A program made the translations under genes and the position numbers. Source: Typha latifolia (lineage: Eukaryota; Streptophyta; Magnoliopsida; Poales; Typhaceae). From it: a stretch of DNA of 64,000 bases. The notes beneath the pieces were generated by a model that had not been told where the DNA came from, ran no database searches, and was given only the letters and a program-made list of their open reading frames with translations. Of the stretch, positions 37,323-48,551 are shown in pieces; position 1 is the first letter of the stretch; every line of letters starts with the position of its first letter. The stretch lies in NCBI GenBank assembly GCA_019914945.1, contig CM034100.1, positions 11,977,096 through 12,041,095 of the forward strand. Direction: 5' to 3'.

Positions 37323-37639
37323 AAAGCACCATGCATTAGTGATGGCAAGAAGCAAGGGTGCTCTCCTACCAATAGAGGTGAAGCTCGTCAACATAGAAGT
37401 AATTGATCTACGGCTGCTAGTGGCCCAATTTTGTTAAAGAAGGTCAATGGTGGGGAATGGCGAAAAACAAACACATTTTTACCAAAGCCAAATGAGGAGA
37501 GAAAATAAGAATGGGAGAGGCATGCGACACATGACTCAAGAATAGTGTTCCATCACACGCTAGACCATTATGGTGTTAAAGTGGGGAAGAGGGAAAGGAG
37601 GTAGGGATCATATGTGGTTCATATCATCGAAGTTTGTGG
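37323..37639. other. Host-side DNA between two elements
   Basis: Right flank of the family D element and left flank of the hAT element. No gene seen. Confidence 0.5.
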
Positions 37640-37647
37640 CTGACTTG
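37640..37647. repeat. Target-site duplication CTGACTTG (left)
   Basis: Identical to 40135-40142, and 8 bp as is usual for hAT elements. Confidence 0.9.
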
Positions 37648-38095
37648 TAGGGGTGGCAAATCTTGACCCGGCCTGATAACCCGGCACGATAACCCAGCTC
37701 TTAATCGGGTTTGGGTTTAGTATAATTAGGTTCAGGTCATAAACGGGTCAGCCTGCCTAACTCGTTTAATAATCGGGTCATGTTCGGGTTTATATAGCTG
37801 ACTCGTTTTGACACGTTTGACCCGTTTGACCCGTTTAATTATACAGGTTAGGTCGGATCGGATCAAACCCGCCAACCGACCAACCCATATATATATATAT
37901 ATAAAGTAACTGAAACCTAAATCACTCCTTTCTCGTTCTCTCCACTCTCCGCTCTCCAGTCGCCTCACCTAAATCACTCTACCGTCGAATCTCTCCAATC
38001 GCCTTCGTCCGTGGTGTCTCCCACCTCCGTCTTTGCATGTCGTCTGCCCTAAGAGTTCGTCGGCAGATCTCCTCACCATCTACGCTTAGCCCTTC

Positions 38096-38312
38096 ACCCT
38101 CGTTGGATCTCTCATGGTCCTCAAATGCTCCAGCACTAGGGACTCCTCCTGCTTCGGCGGATCGACGGATCCGGTAGTTCTGGCCAACGCCTCCAACGTG
38201 AGCCACTTTTGCTTCTTCTAGAGGAATGCCGCCAAGGAGGTCATCCTTTTCGTCAGCCGGACCATCGCCAAAAGGATGGCACCGGGCCAACGCCAGTCCT
38301 TGCAACACGAAG
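38096..38312 (+). pseudogene. Captured YKT6-like SNARE fragment
   Basis: Translation contains LMVLKC, STDPVVLANASNVSHF, RNAAKEVILFVSRTIAKR and PGQRQSLQHE, matching the N-terminal longin domain of plant YKT6 (R-SNARE of vesicle fusion) over about 65 residues, starting close to the usual N-terminus. A TAG stop lies in frame at 38219-38221, and the similarity ends at QHE, which may be a former exon end. The C-terminal SNARE helix and the CaaX lipidation site are absent, so no working SNARE could be made. Confidence 0.85.
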
Positions 38313-39226
38313 GCGACCCTAGGGTTTCTATTCTTGTGATCTAGATTTCTTGAAGGTTTTATGAGAAATCATGCAGGTTTGTGTTTCCCTTCCTTTTAAA
38401 TGTGTCTAATCTATTTCATGTGGGGGACGGGAGGATCATATTGCCAGATATGGAGTCGATATGACTTTTCGCTGCCATGTTGGCACACGTAACTTCTCCC
38501 ACATATGGAGTTTGTGAAAAGGTTTCCTCTACCAAGCTTGTCTACAATGGTTATTTTGATTGATATGCGCTGATACTGATTTCAGAATTTTCTCCTTTAA
38601 CAATAACTTTTTTAGTTCCATTTGTAATATGCCATATGTATTCATATGTGGCTGTGAAAGGAGATTACCCATGCCTTATGGGAGATATGTTTAGATTTAA
38701 ACAACATCTTATTTGTTTCATAAGGAGTTTATTGATCCACTCTCTAGAAGCCTTCTAGATCTAATAGATCTCGAAGACATTTCAGTTCATGATGGGCCGA
38801 TCTATTCCATTATTCGTTGCCATTGTAAATGATCAAGGAGAGTTATTGTTTCTTTTGGAGATGAGTTAGATTCAGTGTTTATGGGACTAGCATCTAACTG
38901 TTCTCTCTTATGATAGATGCCTTTGGCACCAACTCATTTGAGGGGTGAATGCTTGCATTCTGAGTAAAGAGCAGGCGTAGAAATATACCAGTAGTTGGAT
39001 CCCATAATTTTGCCATGTCTGGTTTTAACTTTTTAGTACCATGTTGCCTGCATTTTCTGTTATCTCAACACCCTATATTCTCATACTGACTGAAGCCATA
39101 TTATAGTGACTACAGAAATTTTCAATCCCTCTAATACTTTACAAAAAGTTTTTAGGAGTTTACCATATTTCAGCTAAATTTGTATAATTTTGTGATGTTT
39201 ATTCTGTTTCTAAATGTTGTTTGCAG
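38313..39226 (+). other. Probable captured intron or unknown sequence inside the hAT
   Basis: Unique-looking DNA between the two gene pieces, with a pyrimidine-rich end and AG acceptor (39225-39226) before the ENT fragment. It may be intron from either captured gene or part of a third one. No coding domain recognised. Confidence 0.4.
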
Positions 39227-39553
39227 GAACTGATTGATGATTTTCCACCACCACATCAAAATAGGGGCACAAGAGGACATATGGAAGAACTATTGTTGGT
39301 GGTATTTCATACCCCTGGGTACAGAATGATATGGAGATCCAAGTCCATCGACTTGAGCAAGAAGCATATAGTTCTGTTCTTCGAGCATTTAAGTCTCAAC
39401 CTGATGCCATTACTTCGGTATACATCCCGCATCATCTGAGTTAATTAATTTTCCTGTACATTCTTTTTATTTCTTTTTTTAGTGTTAATCATAAGTTGGC
39501 TTCTACTAATTTCTTCAGGTGAAGCAGAAGGAAGGTCTAATAACTGAACTTAG
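39227..39553 (+). pseudogene. Captured EMSY-LIKE (ENT-domain) fragment with introns
   Basis: Exon-like 39227-39417 encodes FPPPHQNRGTRG, then, one frame over, NDMEIQVHRLEQEAYSSVLR and AFKSQ, the start of the ENT domain of plant EML proteins (chromatin-associated, Tudor/Agenet-type partners). A donor GT follows (39418). The next exon, after acceptor AG (39517-39518), encodes KQKEGLITELR (39519-39553) and has its own GT donor. A 1-bp frameshift near 39285 and loss of the rest make it non-functional. Retained introns show DNA-level capture, not a retro-copy. Confidence 0.85.
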
Positions 39554-40134
39554 GTGAGAGTATTTGATCAGGAATTGCATTTCTGATGTTGTATTAGCTT
39601 TGAGTTGAAATTTTTTTTTTTTGTTTGTATGATACACTATTTAAGAGTAGTTTAAACTCTATTGTATCAACTTTTGTTATGGTAAATTATAATTTTAATA
39701 TTGTATGAGTTTTGAGTTGAAAATATATTATTTTATTTATATAATATATTATTTATATAGAATAAATTAGTAAATATTAAATTTTATATAAAATTTATAT
39801 TAAATGGGTTAGACGGGTCGTGTTAACCCGACACGTTAACATGACCCATTTAAGTATTCGGGTTAAACGGGTTGTGTTGACGTGTCGAGTTAACATGACC
39901 CGTTTAAATATACGGGTTAGACGGGTCGTGTTAGCGTGTCGTGTTAACCTGACTCGTTTATTAAACGTATTAGACGGGTCGGGTCATGTTACCTGTTTAT
40001 TAATCGGGTCGTGTTCGTGTCTACTAAATGCAACATGTTTATTAATCGGGTTGTGTTCGTGTCAAGGTAAAGTTGACCCGACCCGAATTTGACCCGACCG
40101 AACCCGCTTAACCCGAACCTGATTGCCATCTCTA

Positions 40135-40142
40135 CTGACTTG
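40135..40142. repeat. Target-site duplication CTGACTTG (right)
   Basis: Matches 37640-37647. Confidence 0.9.
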
Positions 40143-40940
40143 CCACACAATATTCTTTTTTATTTCGGTGTTACAGGTAAATTATTTGACTAGAGATTTT
40201 ATGTTTTAAAAGATTATAGGTTTTGCTAGATTCAAACTCAATACATTTTTCTTTGGTACAACTATAATTTACCAATTCTTTTCCTTTGTTCTCAAGAAGT
40301 GCGAAAATCCATTTTCCAAATATATTTTCCATCCATATTGATGCATGGATAATCATAAATGCAAGTTAGTTGGACATTATATGATGTTTCAAGTAATCAA
40401 ACAACTCCTCCCATGCGACAGCCCTACCTCTACTTGGCTTCGGTTGCAATTTCTCCCCTTTGTTCTAGAGGGTTTTTTCTCATGGTTGGGGTGCTCCTCG
40501 TCTCCCCTCTCTTAAGCTGAGTGATTGAGGGATGCTCAGTGTCCCCTCCTTTGCCATGTGCTCCTTCCTCCTCTTCTTGTCCTCTCTCTTGTTACTCATT
40601 TGCACTTTTCGTTGCTATTGTCCACCACCACATCTACCTCGTTGCCCTCGAGTCAGTCTCCTCTTCTCTTGGCTTGATCTCAATAGATTTCACCCAGTCT
40701 TTTGCCTATGAATCTGACTCCTCTGCTCTCAATTCGACCTCACTCATCTCACCTCCAGTTCATTGGCAACAGCTCACTCCTCCTCAATGTGGTCGAGGGT
40801 ATTCTACCCCTTTTGTTCTTTGGTCTTGTTTGTTATTTTTCTGTCTCCTTTTATGTTTCCATTGTAAGGTTTTGTTTTGTTGGTTACTAATTCTTCTCCA
40901 TCACCTTAGGGATTCGTAAAGCTACGTACCTCCAATTATT
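40143..40940. other. Intergenic DNA
   Basis: No gene recognised. The plus frame 40521-40919 is Ser/Leu/Cys-rich and without a domain. Confidence 0.5.
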
Positions 40941-40945
40941 GGATC

Positions 40946-43900
40946 TGTAACAATCTATCCTTAAAAAAAATAAATAAAAAAAAATAAATAAAAAAAAAGA
41001 GAGAAATTTTGCATGGCACGACGTGGCCGTGCCATGCTGGGCTTGCGCGGGCTGGGGGTGCCACGCACTCCTAGCTGCTGGCTCAGCCAACCAGGCCGAG
41101 CCAGCTAGCTCTGGTGGGCCTATTGATGCCGTAGTTGCAGCGCCGACGTCCCCACCGCCTCTCTCTCTCCCCATCTATATTTCTCTCTCTCTCCTTTCTC
41201 TCTCTCTCTCCCACTATTACCGCCACCGAACCATCGTTGTTGCCGTCGCTGCCGCCGTCGCCATGGTGGCCAAGGTGAGCTTCTTTTCCTCTCTCCTCTC
41301 CTTCCTTCTCTTTCTTTCTTTCTCCCTCTCTCCCTCTCTCTCTCTCACTCTCACTCTCTCGGGTTAACTAGAACTGAGCCATCGGCAAGAGGCCGACCGC
41401 TGGCTGGCTAGTAGTGGCCGAGTCCCCTCCCCACCGGCCCGGTCTCCTCCTCTCTCTCTCTTCTTCTTCTCTTCTTCTTCTTCTTCTTCTTCTTCTTCTT
41501 CTTCTTCTTCTTCTTCTTCTTCTCCTTTCTGGGCATTTTCTTCTGTTTATGCAACAGTGCAAGCAATGCTGGGCTGAGCCCAGCACTTGTGTCATTTCTT
41601 TTATTATTTATTTTATTTTATGTTTATTTATTTATTTACTTAGGTATTGTTTTATTTAATTAGTGTAGATAAATTATTTAGACATTAATTATGTTCATAA
41701 TAATATATATTTTCCACATGATAATTATTAATTATAATTAGTATAATTAATGATTAATTAGGTTATAACTATTATGCATAAATATAGGTAATACTTATAT
41801 TTATTTATATTCGATTTATGTACTAATATTCATAGTATATGCATTTTTAAGTAATTTTAACAATTTATTATATACTATTATGTGTAGAATAAGATACTAG
41901 TCTTATTTATTTATTTATTTATTTATTATTTTGCATAATTAAGTAAATACTATATAATTTCTGATTAATCAAGATAGAGTAAGAATTATAAAATTTATTA
42001 TAAAATAGATCTTACCTATACTTATATCTTATTTATAATTATTTAGCTTTTAATTTATAATTATATATTTAGAATATTTTTAATAAAAAGAAACAAACCT
42101 TTCACCTTATGTTATAACTAGCATTTTATGATAATAGTATAATTATAGTGTTTGAATCGTATCTATAATATAGATCTAGTTATGTAATCAAAAATAAAAA
42201 AAAAGTGATTCTAAACCTAATAAACCTTTATATTTTACTTGAAATAATTATAATTAGATAAATGACTAACTTAATGCTACTTAAATATTTTTAGATCCTG
42301 AACCCTCTTATGTGAGACTCCGTGGACTATGTCGATGAGTTGACAATTGATTGACGAATGTGAGGGATACGTGGTTCAGATCTTCTGATCAGATGTGAGT
42401 AATTTTATCCCCTAAATGCTTTTCTCAAATTAGGTTATATTATATATTATCTACATGCATATTTTGGCCTCCAGCATGATAATATGACTTTATCTAGAGA
42501 TGATTACAATCGAGCATATTTTAGCATGTATGTAATTAGGTTGATCTTAGATATGAGTATGATGATGATAAATAGAGATGATTAGAGATGACTATACTGT
42601 TATAATTTTATGTCCAGTTGATATGTAGCATTGATATGCATGTGATAGATTAGCATGGGTATGCATGTGTTGACTACTTGGTTAGAGACTACATTGCATC
42701 ATTTTTTTTTTGATTCGTGTTCCACCTAAATTCCTATTATGCATTGACTTATTATCATACTGAATATATGCATATCATATGTCATTAGAAGGAAAGCATA
42801 AAATGTGATTGATAGGATAATTTATAGAAAGCGTGAGGATACCTGAATGGGCGTGAGGGTTAGGACGCGCTTGGTGGATGATTGATTGCTTGACATAGTC
42901 GCGATCCTATGGCTTTACGTCTGAGGTCGTTAGTCTGTGTGCACAGCAGACATTCGGACACATGCCGTTCACTAGGGCATATGTGGCGAGTTATCCTCAC
43001 GAGGTTTCTATCAGCTAGAAAGGTGCTCGATCTGGATGGATGTTGATACCCTAGCGGGTGGCAGGGTATGGTTATATTTGAGATACTCTTTGCGAGTGAC
43101 AGAGTATACTCTGAGCCTTCGGACATGATGTTGAGACCGGGTACCGGGTGTTGACTATGCATAGTGGTCTAGTATGATGATGATATACATAGCTGATATT
43201 GATGACTGAGATGTTAAGAAATGCATATAATTTTATTATCATTTGATTACCTGATTATCGAGTGGTTAATATACGTCATATATAGTCGCATTTGATATCA
43301 TAATATGGTCATGGTCGGCATGCATCATATGTCATATTTGAGAGAGAGTTATGATAATAGTATGACTTAGAGATTTGTTTATTCATTGTCGAGGATTATA
43401 TATTTTTATTAGTTATAACATGTTATCGACATTCCATTTATGTATTATTGAGGACACATTCATATACTTATTCATGACATGATGCTCTTTCTGATTTATA
43501 TTATATAGTACATGATTTACTCTCTATTTGACATTACTAATTCGAGATAAAGTCTATTTACTGAGCCTTTTGCTCATGACTCGCTTTGTTTCTTTTCTAA
43601 ACCCCTTAGATATGTGGTATGTGATAGCGATTTGAGATATCCGAGAAGATATTTTAGATTGATGAGGTGAGTTATAGGTGTGAGACGGTATAGATGATAA
43701 TTTGTATAGAAATTGAATTGTATCGTTATTTGTTGTATTTATACTTTATTGTATCAAACGATGATTTGTATAACACATGTCATATTATAGTGTACTAATG
43801 TATTAGTTGTTTAGTTATATCTTGATGGTTTGTCGTGACCTATGTGAGTCATGCAAGATTATGTAGTGGTCTAGTATATATTATTGTGGACTTGGATATT

Positions 43901-44115
43901 CATATGTTAACAACTTTATTTGGTTGATAATATGATTTATTTGGCGTTGGATTATGTGAGCATGGATATGTTAGCAGGTATTAATTCATGATGTCATAAT
44001 TATATGTACACAGGAGTGTATTTATGCGTGACGCCCCCCTTTCCTGTCGCGTGAGCCGCACGTGCCGTGTGGGCACATGGGCGTGCATGTGCTAGTGCCG
44101 GGCGGGGGCGTTACA
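40946..44115 (+). mobile_element. Solo LTR, family E, plus orientation (3,170 bp)
   Basis: Starts TGTAACAATCTATCC and ends GCGGGGGCGTTACA. Flanking GGATC (40941-40945) and AGATC (44116-44120) differ by one base, an aged target duplication. Inner landmarks agree in reverse order with the minus copy at 34034-36876: GC-rich leader, CT tract, GCTGGGC hairpin, ctccgtggact text (42328), tandem units (43042) and actgagccttttgctcatga (43558). Confidence 0.85.
41455..41524. repeat. (TTC/TCT)n microsatellite
   Basis: About 20 TTC units inside the family E solo LTR. It creates a spurious poly-Arg or poly-Leu frame (41368-41659). Confidence 0.95.
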
Positions 44116-44120
44116 AGATC

Positions 44121-44412
44121 GCAACGGAATTGCAAGCTAATTTTAAGTCTTGTGCACGCATGAATTTTCTAGGTTATGCCTCGTTTTACATTATGTTTAT
44201 GCCTAAGTATGGGATTGTATCAACGGGCTGCCACACTATTTGTTCTTTTAATTTATGTATCAGATTGTGTTCAGTAAGGAATGAACTATGTGCCCACGAC
44301 ACTTTCCTTAAAGAAGCAATTAAAATGAAAGCATCTTGGTCTGAATTTACATTACAAAATGCTAAAGAAGAAAGGTGGTTGCCCTAATTTGATGAAAAGC
44401 AAATAAGGTGGC

Positions 44413-44452
<40 letters not shown>

Positions 44453-45024
44453 CCAGAAGATATATACCATCAATGTTCATATACAACTTACCCATGTAAA
44501 ACTTTGATGAAAAATCTGGTAAATGTTAATCTTAATGTCTATGAAAACTCAAAATCTCTGTCATGTACTAATGTGACCCAATTATTGAGCTATAGTTGTA
44601 GTGTACCAAAAATTGTTTAAATATAGAACTATAGTAAAACTTTAGGCCACATTTCATATATTCAAATTAGGTATATGTTTAACTTTAAGCATGTTTTAGT
44701 TTATGATTTGACACAAAGTAATGCTTGGTTTGGATAAGAAGATAGTGATGGTTAACTTTTTATATCAATTACCACATTGCGCCCATGAGATGCGTTATTT
44801 CTAATATATTCAATATTAATAAATAAATTAAATTTATTTATTTAATATAATTACTAAATGTCATACTACCAATAAAATATATTATATGATAATTTAAATT
44901 GTTTTTAAAATTATTATTATGAAATATAGATAATTATATTTGCTATTTATGTGCTTAAAATGTTGAAAAGGTTATTTTGTTAAAGCAAATATTATATTCT
45001 ATAATATATTTCTTTTTATTATAA
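44121..45024. other. Intergenic DNA with a (TA)n tract
   Basis: TA repeat at 44415-44451. The frame 44067-44387 crosses the right end of the solo LTR, and although 44160-44387 stays open I recognise no domain in it. Otherwise AT-rich. Confidence 0.5.
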
Positions 45025-45029
45025 TATTT
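45025..45029. repeat. Target-site duplication TATTT (left)
   Basis: Identical to 50819-50823. Confidence 0.75.
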
Positions 45030-45412
45030 CAATATGAATTAGATCTGGGTCGATTTGTTTTCAGAAAAATTTAAAATTTTATTGGAGGTAGCCTCATGAG
45101 TTTGGGATCTAATGGCTTTGGGATGAGATAATTCTAAGATTAGGGTGAAAATTATGAAGAAAATAGTGGAGAAGGATCGAAACTAGACAAAACTAATGAT
45201 TTGATATTGCAGCGGTCGTCGAGGGGTGGTGGATGTTAGTCGTATGAGTGAGTGGCTCGTGGAGATTGAGGGTGGCTAGCATTTAGAGGTAGAATTAAGG
45301 TTCTAAGTTATATTTACTCCCGGAAAAATAAACGACTACGATTAAAAGACTAAAAGCAAGATAATAAAATGGCTCGGTCAATATTTATTTCCTCTTCTCA
45401 AATAAATAATGA
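45030..45412 (-). repeat. Family F 3' LTR, U3 part missing
   Basis: Aligns with 50234-50645 of the right LTR. The remaining ~170 bp (the start of the LTR in its own orientation) is absent, and a 20-bp perfect palindrome sits at the break (45408-45427). Confidence 0.7.
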
Positions 45413-45507
45413 TCACTAGTGATCATTGGGCTCGTTCTCGACCTAAAGTCATGCTCATGAGTCTCAAACTGAGTCACGCGAGAAGATCGAGCTGGTTCAC
45501 GAAAACT

Positions 45508-46546
45508 TGATGCGAACCGGGTCAGATCGAATCATATCAAGGAGAGATTGGTCTTAATAGATTGAGTCTAGTTATCTTATCTGCTTAATTATTTTCTTTA
45601 ATTAGAGTCTTATTAGGTTAGAATTTATTAGTTAACTAATTCAGCTCTACATAGTTTTGAGAAAATATTCGAATTATATTCCACCGACATCCGAATAATA
45701 TCAGACTACTTGGAGAAGATCAGTGACGTCCTCATCTATAACTTCTTATTCAAGGTTTCTCCAGATTCAGACTCTATATGTGGCAGAACTAAGAAACATT
45801 CGGAGAAGGATAAGGAAGGTTGATTTAGATAAATCATGTTTATCTCTAGGTCAAGTTTATCTCTTATGTAAGCACTTAAAGCAAGTCTAGTTAAGTCATG
45901 TAAGCCACTAAGGCAAGTTCAATTAAGTCATGTAAGCCTCTAAGGGAAGTCCTAGTTTGAGTTGTATAAGACTTTAAGGTTAGTCTAAGGCAAGTCTTAG
46001 TTCGAGCCGTAAAAGTCTTTAAGACTAGTCTGAGTAGGACTTATTATACCCCACCTCTATATATAAAGGGCAGGGCTTCTTTGTTATTCATCCAATAATC
46101 CAAGTATATCCAAGCATTCAGAAAGTATTTTAGCCTTGAGTTTATATTATGAGTAAGAGTAAGATAACCTAGGAGTACAAGTAAATTAATCTCCCATCAT
46201 CACCGCTATCACTACCCATCTTCTTCCTCGCCATCACCACCGCCATCATCCCTCCTTCCACCCTCTCCATCTACCATGATTCACCCTAATCAAAGCCTAT
46301 ACTCCCTTATTGCGGATCATCTCTAGTGGTCTGTAACAACATTCCAAATTGTTTTCCCTAATCAAGGTCTGCACTTCATCCCTTCCATTCGTTTTCCCTA
46401 ACCCTAACCATAAGGTCGAATTACTATTTTGGCCTAGGGCACTACCATAGGCCACTACAACCTTGGTGGTGGCTAGTTAGGATCCCTAGCCAGCGGCAAT
46501 CGGGGTCCGACAATTCCTCGCAGCGACGAACAACGGTAAGAGAAGA
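45508..46546 (+). mobile_element. Family C LTR (copy 3)
   Basis: Starts TGATGCGAACCGGGTCAG like 19466. TATA-like ctatatataaag lies near 46056. 45850-46190 aligns with the split copy at 24840-28190. A degenerate primer-like site attgatatcagac (46549-46561) follows. The right edge is approximate, since no clear CA end is seen. Confidence 0.6.
45889..46030. repeat. 31-33 bp tandem units in family C LTR
   Basis: Units start gcaagtct/gcaagttc/ggaagtcc at 45889, 45921 and 45952, and again near 45997, each with a ttaagtcatgtaagcc-like core. Related units lie at 24862-24998 in copy 2. Confidence 0.85.
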
Positions 46547-46581
46547 TTATTGATATCAGACTCGACATACTACATAGGCGA

Positions 46582-46586
46582 CCATG
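46582..46586. repeat. Target-site duplication CCATG (left)
   Basis: Identical to 49371-49375 beyond the other end of the family A element. Confidence 0.9.
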
Positions 46587-47394
46587 TGATACGATTCGGG
46601 CTTCACTGATGTCATCTCAAGATGAAGAAGACTAGGGGTGTCTTTTCTTATTATTTTAGTGTTTGATTCAGAGAAAATTAAGTTTTCTATATGTCGTATT
46701 CAAACGCAGCTGGGGTGCATTCGAACACGCTTGCGAACGCCTGCATCAAGTTCATAAATACAGAGAACGCAAAATGTGGGTTCGAACGCGATCGACAAAA
46801 ATTCACTATTTCTAGGCTTAATAATTGCCATTTTTGAATTGTTGGTTAGCCTCTAAAGGTGTGGATGGCAACGAAGGAGTTATTATTGAATGAATAGTCT
46901 TCTTCATCTTCTTTTCTATCATTCTCTCGTTCCTCGGCGCCGCCGCTTCTAACCCCTCTCGACCGGCCACTCACCCTAGTCCCTTCGAGGTGGCCCACTC
47001 CTTCCCCTTTTTCCAATCTATCTATCACCTTGCTCTAACCCCTTCCATCATCCATAATCTTTCCATCTCCACTTACTCACCGGTGCCATCGCATCATCAT
47101 CAGTCCACCATCATCTAACAACACTTAGGATCTCGTGCCTCCATCCACGGATCCATAGACGGACTCCCTAATATTCATCTACTTCTCGAACAATATCTCG
47201 AGATCCCACTATCTGATTTCCTAAAACTAGATTTGTTGGAAAGTTTTTTTTCCAGGGCTACAACATATCAAAATTTCACGTCGATCCGACGACTACATCT
47301 TTCGTGATCCTTTTCCAAAGTTCTGTGTCAGATCCTGTCCAGATGTTAGAAAAACGGGATAGATCGAACCTTAGCCCAAGGGGAGATCGTATCA
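46587..47394 (+). repeat. Family A 5' LTR (808 bp)
   Basis: Ends form a perfect 6-bp inverted repeat (TGATAC/GTATCA). Aligns with 48552-49370 and 60346-61548. Contains TTCGAA/TTCGAAC motifs (46782 and nearby). Confidence 0.9.
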
Positions 47395-47398
47395 AGAG

Positions 47399-47411
47399 TG
47401 GTATCAGAGCC
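47399..47411 (+). other. Primer-binding site, family A copy 1
   Basis: tggtatcagagcc, four bases after the LTR, complementary to the 3' end of initiator Met-tRNA. Confidence 0.9.
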
Positions 47412-47435
47412 ATCGTTTCTCAAACACGCGCTTCC

Positions 47436-48530
47436 GATGACAACCACCAGAGCTATGGCTGCATAGCGAAACGAGGAGGAAGAGATCTCCCTAGTAGAGG
47501 AGGGGGAGATGGCTGCGGGAACTTCCACCCGCGGAACCGCCCGACAAAATCTAAATACCGAAGAGCCTAGCGTTCAAGCCATGGTTGGGTCTCTTTTCGA
47601 GCAAATAGCCATCAATAACCAGATGATGATGGAGATGATGCGGAAAATATGAGCGACAAGAGAAGCCATGGCGAACGGAAATGCACCAACGACCCCACGA
47701 TGCAAGTTTACCCCCATGAACCCGCCGCCATCGATTCAGAATTTGCACCAGCAAGAACCTCTGCTGCCACTACCCTATGGGCAGAGAAGCAAGGGTGATT
47801 CCACCGGGCCAAGTTGCGGGTGAGCCCGTCCAACGAGCAAACCAAAATGGAGATCGTATTGGAGATCTAGATCCTTGGGCGGGGCAATACGAATCGGAAC
47901 CGCGTCGAGTTAACCAAAACCGAAGGAGGGATCATCAACCATTCATGGTGCATCCTCCTCCGATTAGACAAGGACTTGGATATGATCCGGATCGAGACAA
48001 CGGCATCCGTGGGCAAATTGTGCGTCTCGAATTTCCCAAGTTCAAATGTGGTGACCCGATCGATTGGTTATATAGGGCGGAACAATTCTTTGCATACCAA
48101 GGTACAGCAGAAGAATATAAGGTGACACTTGTGAGCTTCCACTTTGAAGATATGACACTTCATTGGTTTCGAGCAGCCAATGCCCATGAGACGATTGAAA
48201 GTTGGGTCGACTTCTGCACCGATATCACGCGGCGATTTGGAGCGTTGGGGTATGAAGACTTCGATGCTCTCCTCTCAAAGGCGGTGCAAAGGACCACAGT
48301 CGGGGCATACCAAGAAGAACTTGAGAGGATAAGTAGCCGATGCCAACCTCCATGGACAGATCAACAACTTCACAGCACCTTCATCTCCGGGCTGCGAGGA
48401 GACATACAAGCCGATGTGATGGCTTTAAGGCCTAGAACCTTAAAGGAGGCCTTCAAAGATGCAGTACTCATGGAAGACAAATATTGAGCCATGAAGATAC
48501 ACCTCAAACAGACCTGGACGAGCCAAGAAA
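47436..48530 (+). pseudogene. Gypsy gag remnant, family A copy 1
   Basis: The N-terminal part (from about 47436, MTTTRAMAA...) has stops (first near 47466) and a frame change. The conserved part is open from 47777 to 48487 (236 codons): DPIDWLYRAEQFFAYQGTA, LHWFRAANAHETIESWVDFC, YQEELERISSRC and STFISGLRGDIQADVMALRP, all typical of the retrotransposon gag (capsid) domain. A TGA ends it at 48485-48487, where copy 2 reads on, and the zinc knuckle is deleted. The open stretch may still be translated but lacks the nucleic-acid-binding end. Confidence 0.85.
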
Positions 48531-48551
48531 GCCACAATCTGGTTCGGCCTA

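Larger units (their letters stand above)
37648..40134. mobile_element. Non-autonomous hAT transposon with captured gene pieces
   Basis: Ends are TAGGGGTGGCAAAT and (inverted) TAGAGATGGCAATC, forming short terminal inverted repeats, with a perfect 8-bp duplication CTGACTTG outside. Both subterminal zones (37660-37870 and 39800-40120) are packed with acgggt/acccgt and ggtcgtgtta motifs, typical of transposase-binding subterminal repeats in hAT elements. The middle carries a YKT6-like fragment (38096-38312) and an EMSY-LIKE fragment (39227-39553). No transposase is present, so movement would need one supplied in trans. Confidence 0.9.

Noticed and set aside
40521..40919. 132-codon Ser/Cys/Leu-rich frame
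   Set aside because: Compositionally biased and with no domain or gene signals.
41368..41659. Poly-Arg and poly-Leu frames
   Set aside because: Translation of a TTC microsatellite.
44067..44387. 106-codon frame
   Set aside because: It starts within the family E solo LTR and crosses its target duplication, so it cannot be an original gene.
47304..47754. Frames around the primer-binding site of family A
   Set aside because: They cross the LTR/internal boundary or are antisense to gag.
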